DNA of 64,000 bases from Bin55 sp963664665 (GCA_963664665.2 CAXXMH010000004.1:1054001-1118000); one strand, 5' to 3'; positions 42,985-52,402 are shown, counted from the first letter of the stretch. Numbers and translations: made by a program. The notes: generated by a model not told the origin, from the sequence alone.

Positions 42985-43944
42985 ATGCTAATTCGAATTC
43001 CACGGCGAGGTGATCCAAAACCGTCTGAGATCACGCCTGAGCGCGTTTATCGTGCACGTCGAGACATCCTGAAAGGAACCGGTGCGCTGGCTGCTCTTGC
43101 TGCTATTCGTACGAATGCGTTGCCGTCAGACTGGATAGACTCTAAGGGATACGCAAAACACGAACCTGCACCTGATTTAGAAGTCACGCCGTCGCCATAT
43201 ACGACGCAATACAACAATTTCTACGAATTTGGCACCGATAAAGATGACCCGATGCGTTACGCGGATGCGATGACGATCGATCCTTGGTCTATCGAAGTTA
43301 CTGGCCTTGTTGCGAAACCAGGCAAGTACGCGATTGAAGACGTTTTGGCAGGTATTGATCTGGAGGAGCGCATCTATCGGTTGCGTTGCGTTGAGGCTTG
43401 GTCCGCCGTGATTCCTTGGGTTGGTTTCCCCATCAAAAAGGTACTCGATAAATACGAACCACTTGCGTCCGCAAAGTACGTCAAATTCACTACGCATTTA
43501 AATGAAGATGAGATGCGCGGCACACGTTCATTTTTTAGCAGCATCGATTTTCCTTACATAGAAGGGTTGCGATTAGATGAAGCCAATCACGATTTGGCGA
43601 TTTTCGCGGTTGGTATGTACGGTGATGAATTGCTAAATCAAAACGGCGCGCCTTTTCGGCTAGTAGTTCCGTGGAAATATGGCTTTAAGAGTATCAAGTC
43701 GATCGTCAAAATCGAACTTCTAGAACGACAGCCGCCGACGACTTGGAACAATAGTGCACCGCAGGAATATGGCTTTTATTCGAACGTTAATCCTGAGGTC
43801 GACCATCCACGCTGGTCACAAGCCAGTGAACGAGTACTCGGCTCCGGGTTATTTGCCCAGAATCAGCCGACATTGATGTTCAACGGCTATGCCGACCAAG
43901 TCTCGTCAATGTACGAAGGCATGAACCTCCGACGTAACTACTAA
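42985..43944 (+). CDS. msrP: Periplasmic methionine sulfoxide reductase, molybdoprotein subunit
   Basis: The 319-residue protein repairs oxidised methionines in the periplasm. It has a twin-arginine signal (RRDILKG, 25-31, then a hydrophobic run), and the molybdenum-ligand Cys135 in YRLRCVEAWSAVIPWVGFP. Further family blocks are PYTTQYNNFYEFG and GAPFRLVVPWKYGFKSIKS. GGGGAGGGTAG precedes the ATG. The membrane haem partner msrQ usually follows directly; here the next gene is unrelated and on the other strand. Confidence 0.92.
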   Translation: MLIRIPRRGDPKPSEITPERVYRARRDILKGTGALAALAAIRTNALPSDWIDSKGYAKHEPAPDLEVTPSPYTTQYNNFYEFGTDKDDPMRYADAMTIDPWSIEVTGLVAKPGKYAIEDVLAGIDLEERIYRLRCVEAWSAVIPWVGFPIKKVLDKYEPLASAKYVKFTTHLNEDEMRGTRSFFSSIDFPYIEGLRLDEANHDLAIFAVGMYGDELLNQNGAPFRLVVPWKYGFKSIKSIVKIELLERQPPTTWNNSAPQEYGFYSNVNPEVDHPRWSQASERVLGSGLFAQNQPTLMFNGYADQVSSMYEGMNLRRNY

Positions 43945-44001
43945 CTCGTTCGGATCAACGACTTTTACGTAATTAGCTGAACGACACGGAATTTGGAGCA
44001 G

Positions 44002-44829
44002 TTATCGCGACGGACGTCCGTCGCACAATACCGCAACTCGGTGTAGTTCGCGTTCCTCATAACCGTAGTCTGGCGGTGCGCAGTGCTGAACGCATCGATT
44101 GTCCCAAATAGACAAGGTACCCACTTCGTAATGCACACGCGCTTGATAACGGACACGAGTGCAATGCTCGTTCAACATATTGAGAATGCCTTTACTCTCA
44201 TAGTTGGATAAGCCAGCAATACGCCGTGTAAATCCGGTGTTGACGTAGAGCGCTTTGCGTCCTGTTTCAGGATGTGTTATCACAACCGGGTGTGTAGCCG
44301 GTCTCTTGATGAGATCGATATCGAAGTTGCGTCCATCGTGTTCCGCGTCGAGTTTTTCGAGCAACTCTTTCATAGGCTCGGACAGGTCTTCGTACGCCTC
44401 GTATTGCGACGCGTACACGGTGTCCCCTCCGACCGAAGGTATTTTCCTTGCCAGCAACATTGAGATCTTTGGTGGGATCTCCTTCCAACTGACGTCCGAA
44501 TGCCATCCTTCAGCACTGGCTCGACCCTTGGGTCCCGAGCGAATATTGAGCATGTCATCGAAACCTTCGACGGTCGGCGAATACCCATGTACATCCAGAT
44601 CGCCCCACAGTAACCCAAATTTGCGCAGATCTTCATCGCTTAGGTGCGCTTGACCGTGGACGGCGAGAACCGAATACTGCATGAGTAACGCGCGGACCGT
44701 TTCGAATCCGGCGTCGTCGAGATTCTTAAGGTCTAAACCGCGAACTTCGGCACCAAGTGCTCCACTTAAAGGTCGAATGTCAAGATCTGGCTCGATGTTG
44801 TTCTTCGTGTCAAATACAGGTTCCGCCAT
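44002..44829 (-). CDS. TauD/TfdA-family Fe(II)/2-oxoglutarate dioxygenase
   Basis: The 275-residue dioxygenase has the iron ligands H110 and D112 (GWHSDVSW) and H249 (RCVQHCA), and R264 (ELHRVAV) for 2-oxoglutarate. The GGDTVYAS block is also typical. These enzymes hydroxylate taurine, alkylsulfates, phenoxyacids or other small acids; no sulfonate transport genes are adjacent, so the substrate is open. It is convergent with msrP. Confidence 0.88.
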   Translation of the reverse strand: MAEPVFDTKNNIEPDLDIRPLSGALGAEVRGLDLKNLDDAGFETVRALLMQYSVLAVHGQAHLSDEDLRKFGLLWGDLDVHGYSPTVEGFDDMLNIRSGPKGRASAEGWHSDVSWKEIPPKISMLLARKIPSVGGDTVYASQYEAYEDLSEPMKELLEKLDAEHDGRNFDIDLIKRPATHPVVITHPETGRKALYVNTGFTRRIAGLSNYESKGILNMLNEHCTRVRYQARVHYEVGTLSIWDNRCVQHCAPPDYGYEERELHRVAVLCDGRPSR

Positions 44830-45440
44830 CGAATTTACCTCGCGAAGCTCTTAAGTGGTTGGTGAATTGCAAGCGCTGGAATGCACCTTCGTAGTTGTAC
44901 GTACTAAATCGACGTATTCTGGTTGAGTGCAACCAAACGACACTACATTTTATGTGGGAAACGTCGAAGACTTACGCAATCCTTGTTGGACTTGTAGACC
45001 TACGCCGCAAGCTGCACAAACTAACAAATAAGTTCCAGTTAATTTCGTTGTGGTGAGTTACATAGAAAAAGCGCTCAACCACGGCAAACTCAAGGGAAGG
45101 TGTCGCGTAAATCGGCGCGACAAAGGAGGGTATGCTGAGCAAGGCTGTCGTCGTTGAGCGCTAAATTTTGTCCGATGCTACGCTACTTGCGCCTCCTTGA
45201 CTAAAATGTCATATGAGAAAAGACTGGCCATTCCTCGAGCTTTCAATAAACGACGAGCCGTCGCTGCTCTAGACCATGTGATTGAGCCACATGGTGGAAT
45301 ATGCGTCCGTGCGGACCAGTCCGAAAAGCACAACACACGGAACCTGGCAGTCTTACCTACCATCTTCTCCGCACTCCGGTGTATGTGCAATTTCTCCACT
45401 TAGCCTTCTATCTGTTGATGCTTGTTTGGTCTTTATACGT
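44830..45440. other. 611-bp gap with a folded inverted-repeat element
   Basis: No gene is convincing in this gap between two leftward genes. Overlapping frames at 45178-45399 (minus) and 45197-45403 (plus) show no family features. The most striking content is the long inverted repeat at 45070-45162, described separately. AAAAA before and AAATTTT after it mark its edges. Confidence 0.4.
45070..45162. other. Long inverted-repeat structure with nested hairpin
   Basis: A perfect 10-bp inverted repeat, AGCGCTCAAC (45070-45079) and GTTGAGCGCT (45153-45162), continues inward with ACG paired and single mismatches on each side, giving an imperfect stem of about 16 bp. Inside, TGTCGCG (45101-45107) and CGCGACA (45116-45122) form a 7-bp hairpin with an 8-nt loop. 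The end boxes GCTCAAC and GTTGAGC satisfy the RYYYAAC/GTTRRRY pattern of integron attC sites, and the spacing (87 bp between outer bases) is in their size range. It could equally be a small RNA, a MITE-like remnant or a cruciform. I see no integron integrase in the window. Confidence 0.5.
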
Positions 45441-46448
45441 CTATTGTAGAGTCGTGTCAAGTGCGCTGTTTAGTGGTGCGCTCTTAGTCGCCTCACGAGT
45501 AAACGTCAAACACTCGGTGAGTTCACCATGAATGGAACGAAGTTGCTCGACGAAACGGGTTGCGTGGGGATCGTTCGGGAGTAGCTGCCGAGTCGCCTCG
45601 CGTTGAGCCAACCCACGCATGTCTGCAACGCGTTGGTAGAGACTCACCACATCCGCTACAGCGATACCTGCGATCCGATCAGATGATTTTGCGAGACGAG
45701 CTAACTCGCTTGCTGACAGTGAAGCAGCCGAATCGCCGACTGCTTCATTGCGCATTGTCAATGCATGTTTGATCTCAATAAGCACTGTCTCCCAGGTCAG
45801 GTCTCTGCCGTCGAGCAACGACACGCCTTTCTGCTTAGCCTCGTTCTGGTATTGATGAAATGAATCTGGGTCATTCAAAAACGAAACTGCAATTAGGTGA
45901 CAGTCAGAGTGGTCGAATTCGTCGATTTGGGTGCGCAACCAATCGATATAGTTCAAATCCCATGCTGAAGGGAGCTCGATGACGGCTGCATCCAAGCCAT
46001 CGTGCTCGAGGCGCTTTAGATACCTAAAAAATGTTTCTACGTCTTCAATGTTGGGAGCAACGGTTTGTAGATCATCGTTTTCAAATTTAGTGTCTCGGAG
46101 GTCCATCAGGCGCCAGCCGACAACCACAATGCGAGATGTAGAACTTAGTTCCGGCGTGACGTGAAGACCGGGCGACGCGTGTAATTGAGCGACAAGCTGA
46201 TGAATTTCATCATCGCTTTTCGTACACAATTCCCCGATTGAATAACCAATTCCCGATTGAATTAGTACGTTCAGTGCTTTCATACGTTCTACTTGATCAG
46301 GCGTGTAGTAGCGCGTGTTTCCCACGCGCTGTATCGGCTCCAGTTGACCACGTTTGTCCCACGCACGCAGAGTTTCGACACGAATCCCTGAAAGGTGGCT
46401 TGCAGTACTGATCTTGACGAGATTTTGTCGAGTTTCTAGGGATGACAT
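45441..46448 (-). CDS. MerR-family transcriptional regulator with a large C-terminal domain
   Basis: The 335-residue protein starts with a MerR-type winged helix (about 10-80): STASHLSGIRVETLRAWDKRGQLEPIQRVGNTRYYTPDQVERMKAL. The C-terminal two thirds, with IVVVGWRLMDL, AAVIELPSAW and HLIAVSFLND strands, look like a Rossmann-type sensor domain that may be related to B12-binding-like domains of LitR/CarH proteins, but the Asp-x-His-x-x-Gly cobalamin motif is not seen. Its gene is divergent from an acyl-CoA ligase; it may control that gene and itself. Confidence 0.75.
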   Translation of the reverse strand: MSSLETRQNLVKISTASHLSGIRVETLRAWDKRGQLEPIQRVGNTRYYTPDQVERMKALNVLIQSGIGYSIGELCTKSDDEIHQLVAQLHASPGLHVTPELSSTSRIVVVGWRLMDLRDTKFENDDLQTVAPNIEDVETFFRYLKRLEHDGLDAAVIELPSAWDLNYIDWLRTQIDEFDHSDCHLIAVSFLNDPDSFHQYQNEAKQKGVSLLDGRDLTWETVLIEIKHALTMRNEAVGDSAASLSASELARLAKSSDRIAGIAVADVVSLYQRVADMRGLAQREATRQLLPNDPHATRFVEQLRSIHGELTECLTFTREATKSAPLNSALDTTLQ

Positions 46449-46520
46449 TCTTCTTCGTGTCTAGTTTTGTCTACGTTGATAATGTGATTCTAATGGAATT
46501 GTCGACGTTGCGCAAGTAAT

Positions 46521-46635
46521 TGTTTAGTGTATATGAGTATAGTAATAAGCGCGTAATACGAATTAGCACATGCACTGTTTAGTTCAATAACGGAGCAATC
46601 AGACAAAATGCTTCTATTTGTTAGTGATTGTTTAG
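46521..46635. repeat. Three spaced TGTTTAG repeats in the MerR/acyl-CoA ligase divergent gap
   Basis: TGTTTAG occurs at 46521-46527, 46576-46582 and 46629-46635, in the same direction with spacings of 55 and 53 bp, about five helical turns. The gap also holds TTTTGTCT near 46464 and its inverted form AGACAAAA near 46601. They could be operators for the adjacent MerR regulator, but chance is possible in such an AT-rich stretch. Confidence 0.35.
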
Positions 46636-46710
46636 GTTTGCTTAGCTTGTTAGTAGGAACAAACCAATTCGACAAATATCATTGAGTCCATCCTGAGGAA
46701 CTCATAAGCG

Positions 46711-48249
46711 ATGTATACAAGAATTGGCGATTTGTTAGAGCGACGCGCTCACCTGTCCCCACAGCGGATTGGGTATATCGATGAAACGGGTGAACGGTTG
46801 ACGTTCAAAGAACTCAACGACCGAAGTAATCGCATTGCGAACGCATTTCTAGCGGACGGGATCACTGCTGGCGATCGAGTTGCATTGCTCCTAATGAACT
46901 GCAGCGAGTTTGTCGAACTGTTCTTCGCGCTGGGAAAGATCGGTTGCGTGGTAGTTCCGCTGAACTGGCGGTTGGTTCCGGACGAGCTCGAGTTCATACT
47001 TCATGACAGTGGCGCGACGAAGCTTGTGTTTAGTGATGAATTCGCGGAGACGGTGACCGAACTTCATAGCCGCGGCGACAAAACTGACATTCGTGAGTGG
47101 CTTCACGTCACCCGAGAAGAGTGTCTACCTATCGCGACTAACTATGGTGCGTTTCGCGATGTCGGTTCCGAAACACCGCCACAATCCAGTGTTTCGCTAG
47201 ACGATGTGCTCTACATCATGTACACATCGGGCACAACAGGACTGCCAAAGGGAGTTGTTCACACCCATCGGACTTCATTTGCCGGCACGCTCACGATCGC
47301 GGCGACAACGTACTTTCGGGAAGACGACGTATTTCTTTCGCCACTGCCGATGTTTCATGTGGGGGCACTTACGCCACTGACGTTATCAATCTATCGCGGC
47401 ATTCCTGCTGTGGTTATGAGGAACTTCGATCCAGTTACGGCTTGGCAATTGATTGACCGGGAGCGAATCACAGTTGGTTTGCTGGTACCCGCGATGATGA
47501 ACTTCATGCTTCAGGTTCCCGATCTTCAGCGCTTCAACATAGAACAGTGGCGTTGGATCATGACCGGCGCAGCACCAGTACCTTACGCAATGATCGAAGC
47601 GTATACCAACTTAGGCGTAGATGTCATGCAGGTTTATGGTCTAACGGAAACGTGTGGACCGGCGTGTTTATGCTCAGGGGCGGAATCACTAGAACGGATA
47701 GGTACTACCGGACGATCGTTCTTTCATACCGATGTCAAGGTCGTTCGGCCTGACGGCACCGCGTGCGCACCGGATGAAGCAGGCGAGGTATTAGTTTGTG
47801 GCGAACACATAATGCGCGAATACTGGAATCGACCAGACGCGACAGCGGAAACGATCGTTGATGGTTGGCTGCACACTGGCGACATTGGCACACAGGATGC
47901 TGATGGTTTCGTGTACATTCAAGACCGACTGAAGGACATGATCATTTCAGGCGGCGAAAACGTGTATCCGGCAGAGATCGAGAACCTATTGCTGACGCTT
48001 GAAGGCGTGAGGGATTGCGGTGTGATTGGTCAGCCTAGTGAACGATGGGGCGAAAGTCCTTATGCGCTGGTCGTGCGAAATGAAGATTCATTAACCGAAA
48101 CGTCAGTTATGCAGTTCTTGGATGGCAAACTTGCACGATTCAAGATGCCTTGCGGAGTTGCGTTCGTTGATGAAATCCCGCGTAATCCAAGCGGCAAGAT
48201 ATTGAAACGCATACTCCGAGATCAGTATCCAGGTCCAGCGCCGGTCTAG
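46711..48249 (+). CDS. Acyl-CoA synthetase (AMP-forming)
   Basis: The 512-residue ANL-family enzyme activates a carboxylic acid to its CoA thioester through an acyl-adenylate. Landmarks are MYTSGTTGLPKGVVHTH (AMP-binding), YGLTETCGPAC, GWLHTGDIG, RLKDMIISGGENVYPAEIE and the C-terminal PRNPSGKILKR with its catalytic Lys. The length is typical of medium/long-chain ligases. A kinase-fold gene starts 4 bp downstream. It may supply the enoyl-CoA hydratase and acyl-CoA dehydrogenases in this region. Confidence 0.9.
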   Translation: MYTRIGDLLERRAHLSPQRIGYIDETGERLTFKELNDRSNRIANAFLADGITAGDRVALLLMNCSEFVELFFALGKIGCVVVPLNWRLVPDELEFILHDSGATKLVFSDEFAETVTELHSRGDKTDIREWLHVTREECLPIATNYGAFRDVGSETPPQSSVSLDDVLYIMYTSGTTGLPKGVVHTHRTSFAGTLTIAATTYFREDDVFLSPLPMFHVGALTPLTLSIYRGIPAVVMRNFDPVTAWQLIDRERITVGLLVPAMMNFMLQVPDLQRFNIEQWRWIMTGAAPVPYAMIEAYTNLGVDVMQVYGLTETCGPACLCSGAESLERIGTTGRSFFHTDVKVVRPDGTACAPDEAGEVLVCGEHIMREYWNRPDATAETIVDGWLHTGDIGTQDADGFVYIQDRLKDMIISGGENVYPAEIENLLLTLEGVRDCGVIGQPSERWGESPYALVVRNEDSLTETSVMQFLDGKLARFKMPCGVAFVDEIPRNPSGKILKRILRDQYPGPAPV

Positions 48250-48253
48250 TTAG

Positions 48254-49255
48254 ATGACACTTGAAGAGCTCGAGAATCGGCTGCTTCCATTCTGTGAGGT
48301 CCATTTTGAGACGCCGGTCCTTAAAGTTGATAACGTGCGGAATATGCCGGGACATGCGGGATTCTCGTACGGTTTTGACGTGATGACATCAGAGGGATTG
48401 TCGCGCTGGTATATCCGTGTACCTCCGCCTAACGTGAATTGGCGGGGTACGGCAGATGTGCTACGTCAGGTAGAGGTCCTCAACGCGCTGGAAGGTACGC
48501 AGGTTCCACACTGTTCGGTGAGATGGTCGGGCGATGACCTGCAATGGTTTGGTTGTCCGTATTTCGTGGTGCCATTCGTTGAAGGCGATACGCTCAAGGT
48601 TTCACCCGGTGAATGGGCAAGCGAATTGACCGACTCGAAGCTAGAGGACCTCGGTCGTCAAATCATGGGAGCATTGGCGAACGTACATAAGGTAGAGACG
48701 GAAAAAGTACCGTATCTCGGCGATCCGATCCCTTTCTCTGACGATGTTGAGCGGTGGGACCGGTTCTATGAACGATCCGCAGACCAGCACCTACTCGCTC
48801 GAGTTCCAGAGTGCCGAACGCGTCTTCTCGAGACATTACCACACGGTGCGCCGGTAGGGATATTTCATGGTGATTTTCAAACATCGAACATGTTGTGTTC
48901 GTTTGACGGTGATTTGGTTGCAGTTATTGATTGGGAACTCACAGGTGTCGGCGCGACGTTAAACGATGTGGGTTGGATCTGTACGTTTAGCGATCCAGAC
49001 GCTTGGTCGAAAGAGCAGGGCGGGCGTCCAATGTTTTTGGATCCTCAGACTCTCTCCGACTTCTATGTTGAAGCGTATGGTGAGTCACTTCCCGATATTG
49101 GTTGGTTTCGCGCTTTGGCAGCTTACAAATTCGCCATCATCACCGGATTTAACTTAAGTTTGCACCGTCGCGGCAAGCGACCTGATCCTAGCTGGGAACA
49201 AACCGCTCTCTCCATGACTCCGTTAATAAACCGCGCACTTGAACTGCTGGGTTAG
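48254..49255 (+). CDS. APH-fold phosphotransferase
   Basis: The 333-residue protein has the aminoglycoside-phosphotransferase fold, with GIFHGDFQTSNMLC (Brenner-type catalytic loop) and VAVIDWELTGVGATLNDVGWI (metal-binding DxD region). It is close to the APH-like proteins often encoded beside acyl-CoA dehydrogenases and ligases (the ACAD10/11 N-terminal type), which phosphorylate hydroxyacyl-CoAs. Its position 4 bp after the ligase supports that reading; antibiotic resistance is not implied. Confidence 0.8.
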   Translation: MTLEELENRLLPFCEVHFETPVLKVDNVRNMPGHAGFSYGFDVMTSEGLSRWYIRVPPPNVNWRGTADVLRQVEVLNALEGTQVPHCSVRWSGDDLQWFGCPYFVVPFVEGDTLKVSPGEWASELTDSKLEDLGRQIMGALANVHKVETEKVPYLGDPIPFSDDVERWDRFYERSADQHLLARVPECRTRLLETLPHGAPVGIFHGDFQTSNMLCSFDGDLVAVIDWELTGVGATLNDVGWICTFSDPDAWSKEQGGRPMFLDPQTLSDFYVEAYGESLPDIGWFRALAAYKFAIITGFNLSLHRRGKRPDPSWEQTALSMTPLINRALELLG

Positions 49256-49321
49256 CCACGTTGGCTACTTATTCAGCTGTCAGAGGTGAGTAAGTCCCTC
49301 AGATAGGACGGTAGCTAGCCA

Positions 49322-50413
49322 TTACACGAATTCGAGAATCGACCGACCCGCAATTTTTCCTTCTTTGAGCGCGGTCGTCGCCTCGTTGATCTCATCAATG
49401 TGATAACGCTCGGTAACGAGCGATTCAAGATCTAGCTGCCCGGATTGATGCCAATCAAGAAACTGTGCGAAGTCTCGATCAGGACAACACGACCCGCCGA
49501 TCGAACCACGAAACTGCTTCTCGGTGCCTAGGATCTCACCCGCGTTCAATTCAACTGTCGTTTGTGGCACGCCTACAAGTACAGCGGTTCCGCCTTGGCG
49601 TGCGCCGAATCGACCAGGCCGAACTGCCGGTACGATCTGCTCCATGGTCACTTTAAGTCCGATGCAGTCAAATGCGAAATCTGCGCCTGTGATGGGTCTG
49701 CCGCCCATCGCGAATCCTTCATGTGACGTCATCTGGTGAATGGCTTCCACCGGATTTACCTTCGACGCGTTGACTCCATGAGTGGCGCCGAATCGTTTTG
49801 CGAACTCAAGTTTCTCGTCGTCGAGATCGACTGCGATGATCGGGTCTGCGCCACGAAACCTAGCACCGACGATCGCTGAGAGACCCACGCCGCCGACGCC
49901 AAAAACGGCGACCGAATCACCAGGTTTGATATCAACAGTGTTAATGGCTGCGCCCGCACCGGTCATAACAGCGCACCCAATGATTGAAGTCACATCTTTT
50001 GCGATGTCCGGTTGAGCTTTGACAACATACTGTTGATCAGCAATGGTGTGATCAGCCCACGTGAATACGTTTTGTGAGACTGCGTCTCCAAATGACGTAG
50101 AAAGAGTTGCCGCAGCTGGTCGTGCGTCCGTCATCTGAGAGTTGCGTGGAACCCAAGTCACCAGCACCGTATCCCCTTCAACAACGTGGGTAACGTCGGA
50201 TCCTGCCTGTAGGACGACCCCGGTTGATTCGTGACCTAGTAGCGTCGGACCGCGACGGGGATTGTGCATTTGATGCAGTTGAGAGTGGCAAATACCCGAA
50301 GCGTATTGCTTCACCACAACCTGAGTGGGTCCGGGGTCCGGGATCGTGATTTCTTCGACGTTTAGCGGCGCTTGTTCCTGTGGCAGTACGACTACGCGAG
50401 CTGAGGTGGGCAT
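49322..50413 (-). CDS. Zinc-dependent alcohol dehydrogenase lacking the structural-zinc cysteines
   Basis: The 363-residue medium-chain dehydrogenase has catalytic-zinc ligands C42 and H61 with E62 (GHEST), and a C near 152 (IIGCAVMTGAGAA). The Rossmann motif is FGVGGVGLSA, and the acidic IAVDLDDEKL suggests NAD(H). The lobe that normally carries four Cys for a second, structural zinc (about 88-106, WVPRNSQM onward) has none. Relatives oxidise alcohols to aldehydes or act on aldehydes in degradation pathways. It is convergent with the kinase gene. Confidence 0.85.
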   Translation of the reverse strand: MPTSARVVVLPQEQAPLNVEEITIPDPGPTQVVVKQYASGICHSQLHQMHNPRRGPTLLGHESTGVVLQAGSDVTHVVEGDTVLVTWVPRNSQMTDARPAAATLSTSFGDAVSQNVFTWADHTIADQQYVVKAQPDIAKDVTSIIGCAVMTGAGAAINTVDIKPGDSVAVFGVGGVGLSAIVGARFRGADPIIAVDLDDEKLEFAKRFGATHGVNASKVNPVEAIHQMTSHEGFAMGGRPITGADFAFDCIGLKVTMEQIVPAVRPGRFGARQGGTAVLVGVPQTTVELNAGEILGTEKQFRGSIGGSCCPDRDFAQFLDWHQSGQLDLESLVTERYHIDEINEATTALKEGKIAGRSILEFV

Positions 50414-50544
50414 GGTCTACTCGGCAAAAGTTAATCTTGGTTCGTGAATGCTAGCGCAATGAGTTGCCAGATCTATCCCGTTTTAAATTAGGCTCATCAC
50501 CGCTTTTCTAGCGATGCGTTAGTTTCTTGCGAATGCTCGGATAG

Positions 50545-51477
50545 TTACGGCTTCGCGTACACGTCATCGATTTCGCCGTCACGGACGCGACGTTGAATCC
50601 AGTGCGTACTGGCTGTGTGCAGCTCCTCGTCATTTATCGAGCGACCGTATGCAACTTGCTCGAGTGCATAACACAGGCCGTGCACCCGAATCTGAGCGAA
50701 ATCCTCACGGGTAGGTTCAACGAAGTAGTGGTCAAACGTGGCTGCGAGCGCACGATCTCCGCCCCATGCCCAGATTCCAGCAAAGTCCACAAATCCATTC
50801 GCGGTTGCGGTGTCCGCCCAGTCGATCACACCCGAAACGTTTGCGTGATCGTGCATCAAGATATGTTCAACGCCAAGGTCGTTGTGTGTGGTTACTTGGT
50901 GTTTCGTGCGTTCACGTATGTGGTACGAGGAAAGCGCATTTCTAACCTGCTGTTCAGTTTCGTGGTCAAGGTCTGGTTGCGCCTTCGTGACAATCTCGTC
51001 GAATCCTTCTCGCCATAGAGAGAGTGGGTCGACCGGCACCAACGATCGGGTGAGAGATTGTTGGTGAAGCACCGTCAGCACTTCACCTATCGTCTTGCCG
51101 ATTGTGGTGAGATCGCAGGCGTCGCTTTCATATCCGAGCAATGGTGAACCCGGAACATACGCGTATCCCGCAAACGGTTTGTGAAAGTTATTGGGTTGCT
51201 CAATCCAGAATTCAAATCGCGGTGTCTCGACAGGTAGGTCTAGCCGATTCAGGATGCGGTATTCATGTACGAGCGTATCGATGTCGCTGTGGCGTTTCGG
51301 AAAACGAAACACCCAACTCTTGTTTACAAGCCAGTTGTAGAAATCCCAACCGGCACCGAGGAAACTAACGTCGGTAACTGCGAGATCGGTGTTTTGCGAA
51401 ACAACTTCACGGACTTGCTCGGCCTTAAGCTCGTACTCGGCACGCCAGGGCGGTTCAACACTCATGAATGTCGGCAC
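50545..51477 (-). CDS. Second APH-fold phosphotransferase
   Basis: The 310-residue protein shows the same fold: FRFPKRHSDIDTLVHEYRIL gives the nucleotide Lys and Glu, THNDLGVEHILMHD carries the catalytic Asp, and VSGVIDWADTATANGFVDFAG the metal-binding region. The Asn-Asp in place of the usual Gly-Asp resembles the macrolide-phosphotransferase (MPH) group. The start is GTG 51477 or ATG 51465. The natural substrate is unknown. Confidence 0.75.
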   Translation of the reverse strand: MPTFMSVEPPWRAEYELKAEQVREVVSQNTDLAVTDVSFLGAGWDFYNWLVNKSWVFRFPKRHSDIDTLVHEYRILNRLDLPVETPRFEFWIEQPNNFHKPFAGYAYVPGSPLLGYESDACDLTTIGKTIGEVLTVLHQQSLTRSLVPVDPLSLWREGFDEIVTKAQPDLDHETEQQVRNALSSYHIRERTKHQVTTHNDLGVEHILMHDHANVSGVIDWADTATANGFVDFAGIWAWGGDRALAATFDHYFVEPTREDFAQIRVHGLCYALEQVAYGRSINDEELHTASTHWIQRRVRDGEIDDVYAKP

Positions 51478-51607
51478 CTCGTCGACAATGTGCGCAGTTT
51501 AAAGGAGCTCTACTGAGTGTAACGACGCGGTTCGGCTGCTTTCGAAGACCGTCCATATTTGTAGATAATCGAAGGTTCATTGGACAAACTAAGTAGGAAC
51601 GACAAAC

Positions 51608-52402
51608 GTGGAATTCAATCGCGTTAGCCTCGATATTGACGAAAACGTTGCAACGCTAACGTTCAACGATCCCGAGGTGTTGAATGCGATTGGACCCGCG
51701 ATGCTCTCCGGTCTTGACGATGCGCTACGTTTCGTTCAATCTCCCGCGAACCAGGTGCGTTGCCTAATGATTACTGGAGCCGGTAGAGGATTCTGCTCGG
51801 GCGCGAACCTTGCTGGCGACGGTAGCGGATCAGGCGAGAGCGAAGGCAACGCAGGCTCGTCACTTCGATCTGGTTATCACCCATTGCTACTTTCGTTGCG
51901 TGACCTAGACATACCTATTGTGACCGCAGTTAACGGCGCCGCAGCAGGTGTCGGGATGAGCTTTGCCTTGATTGGTGACATCGTGTGTGCGTCAAAGAAC
52001 GCCTTTTTTCTACAAGCTTTTGCAAATGTGGGCTTGGTTCCGGACGGCGGTGCGACGTATATGCTGCCACGTCTCATAGGATGGTCACGAGCTGTCGAGT
52101 TGTCCCTACTAGCTGAGCGCTTACCCGCCGAACAAGCGTTAGAGTGGGGTCTGATCAATCGCGTCTACGATGACAATGACGCGCTTATGGCGGGTGCGGG
52201 GGAGATCGCTCGGAAACTCGCATCAGGTCCCAAGTCATTAGGCATGATTCGCAAGATGTATTGGGATACTTGGCACAACGCGTATGAACAACAGTTGGAC
52301 CTTGAAGCTCGTATGCAAACAAGTGCTGGGGCGTCGCAGGATTCGGCCGAAGGTCGAGCTGCGTTTCTCGAAAAACGTAAACCAGACTTCAAAGGCGCGT
52401 GA
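51608..52402 (+). CDS. Enoyl-CoA hydratase/isomerase family protein
   Basis: The 264-residue crotonase-fold protein has GAGRGFCSGANL (oxyanion half) and VNGAAAGVGMSFALIGDIVCA. The segment FANVGLVPDGGATYMLPRLIG, with Asp and not Glu at the usual catalytic position, resembles PaaG-type isomerases/hydratases. It acts on acyl-CoA intermediates. It overlaps the following SDR gene by 4 bp, so both belong to one operon. Confidence 0.85.
   Translation: MEFNRVSLDIDENVATLTFNDPEVLNAIGPAMLSGLDDALRFVQSPANQVRCLMITGAGRGFCSGANLAGDGSGSGESEGNAGSSLRSGYHPLLLSLRDLDIPIVTAVNGAAAGVGMSFALIGDIVCASKNAFFLQAFANVGLVPDGGATYMLPRLIGWSRAVELSLLAERLPAEQALEWGLINRVYDDNDALMAGAGEIARKLASGPKSLGMIRKMYWDTWHNAYEQQLDLEARMQTSAGASQDSAEGRAAFLEKRKPDFKGA

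Noticed and set aside
45178..45403. Overlapping small frames on both strands in the 611-bp gap
   Set aside because: Neither has a good start signal or recognisable sequence.
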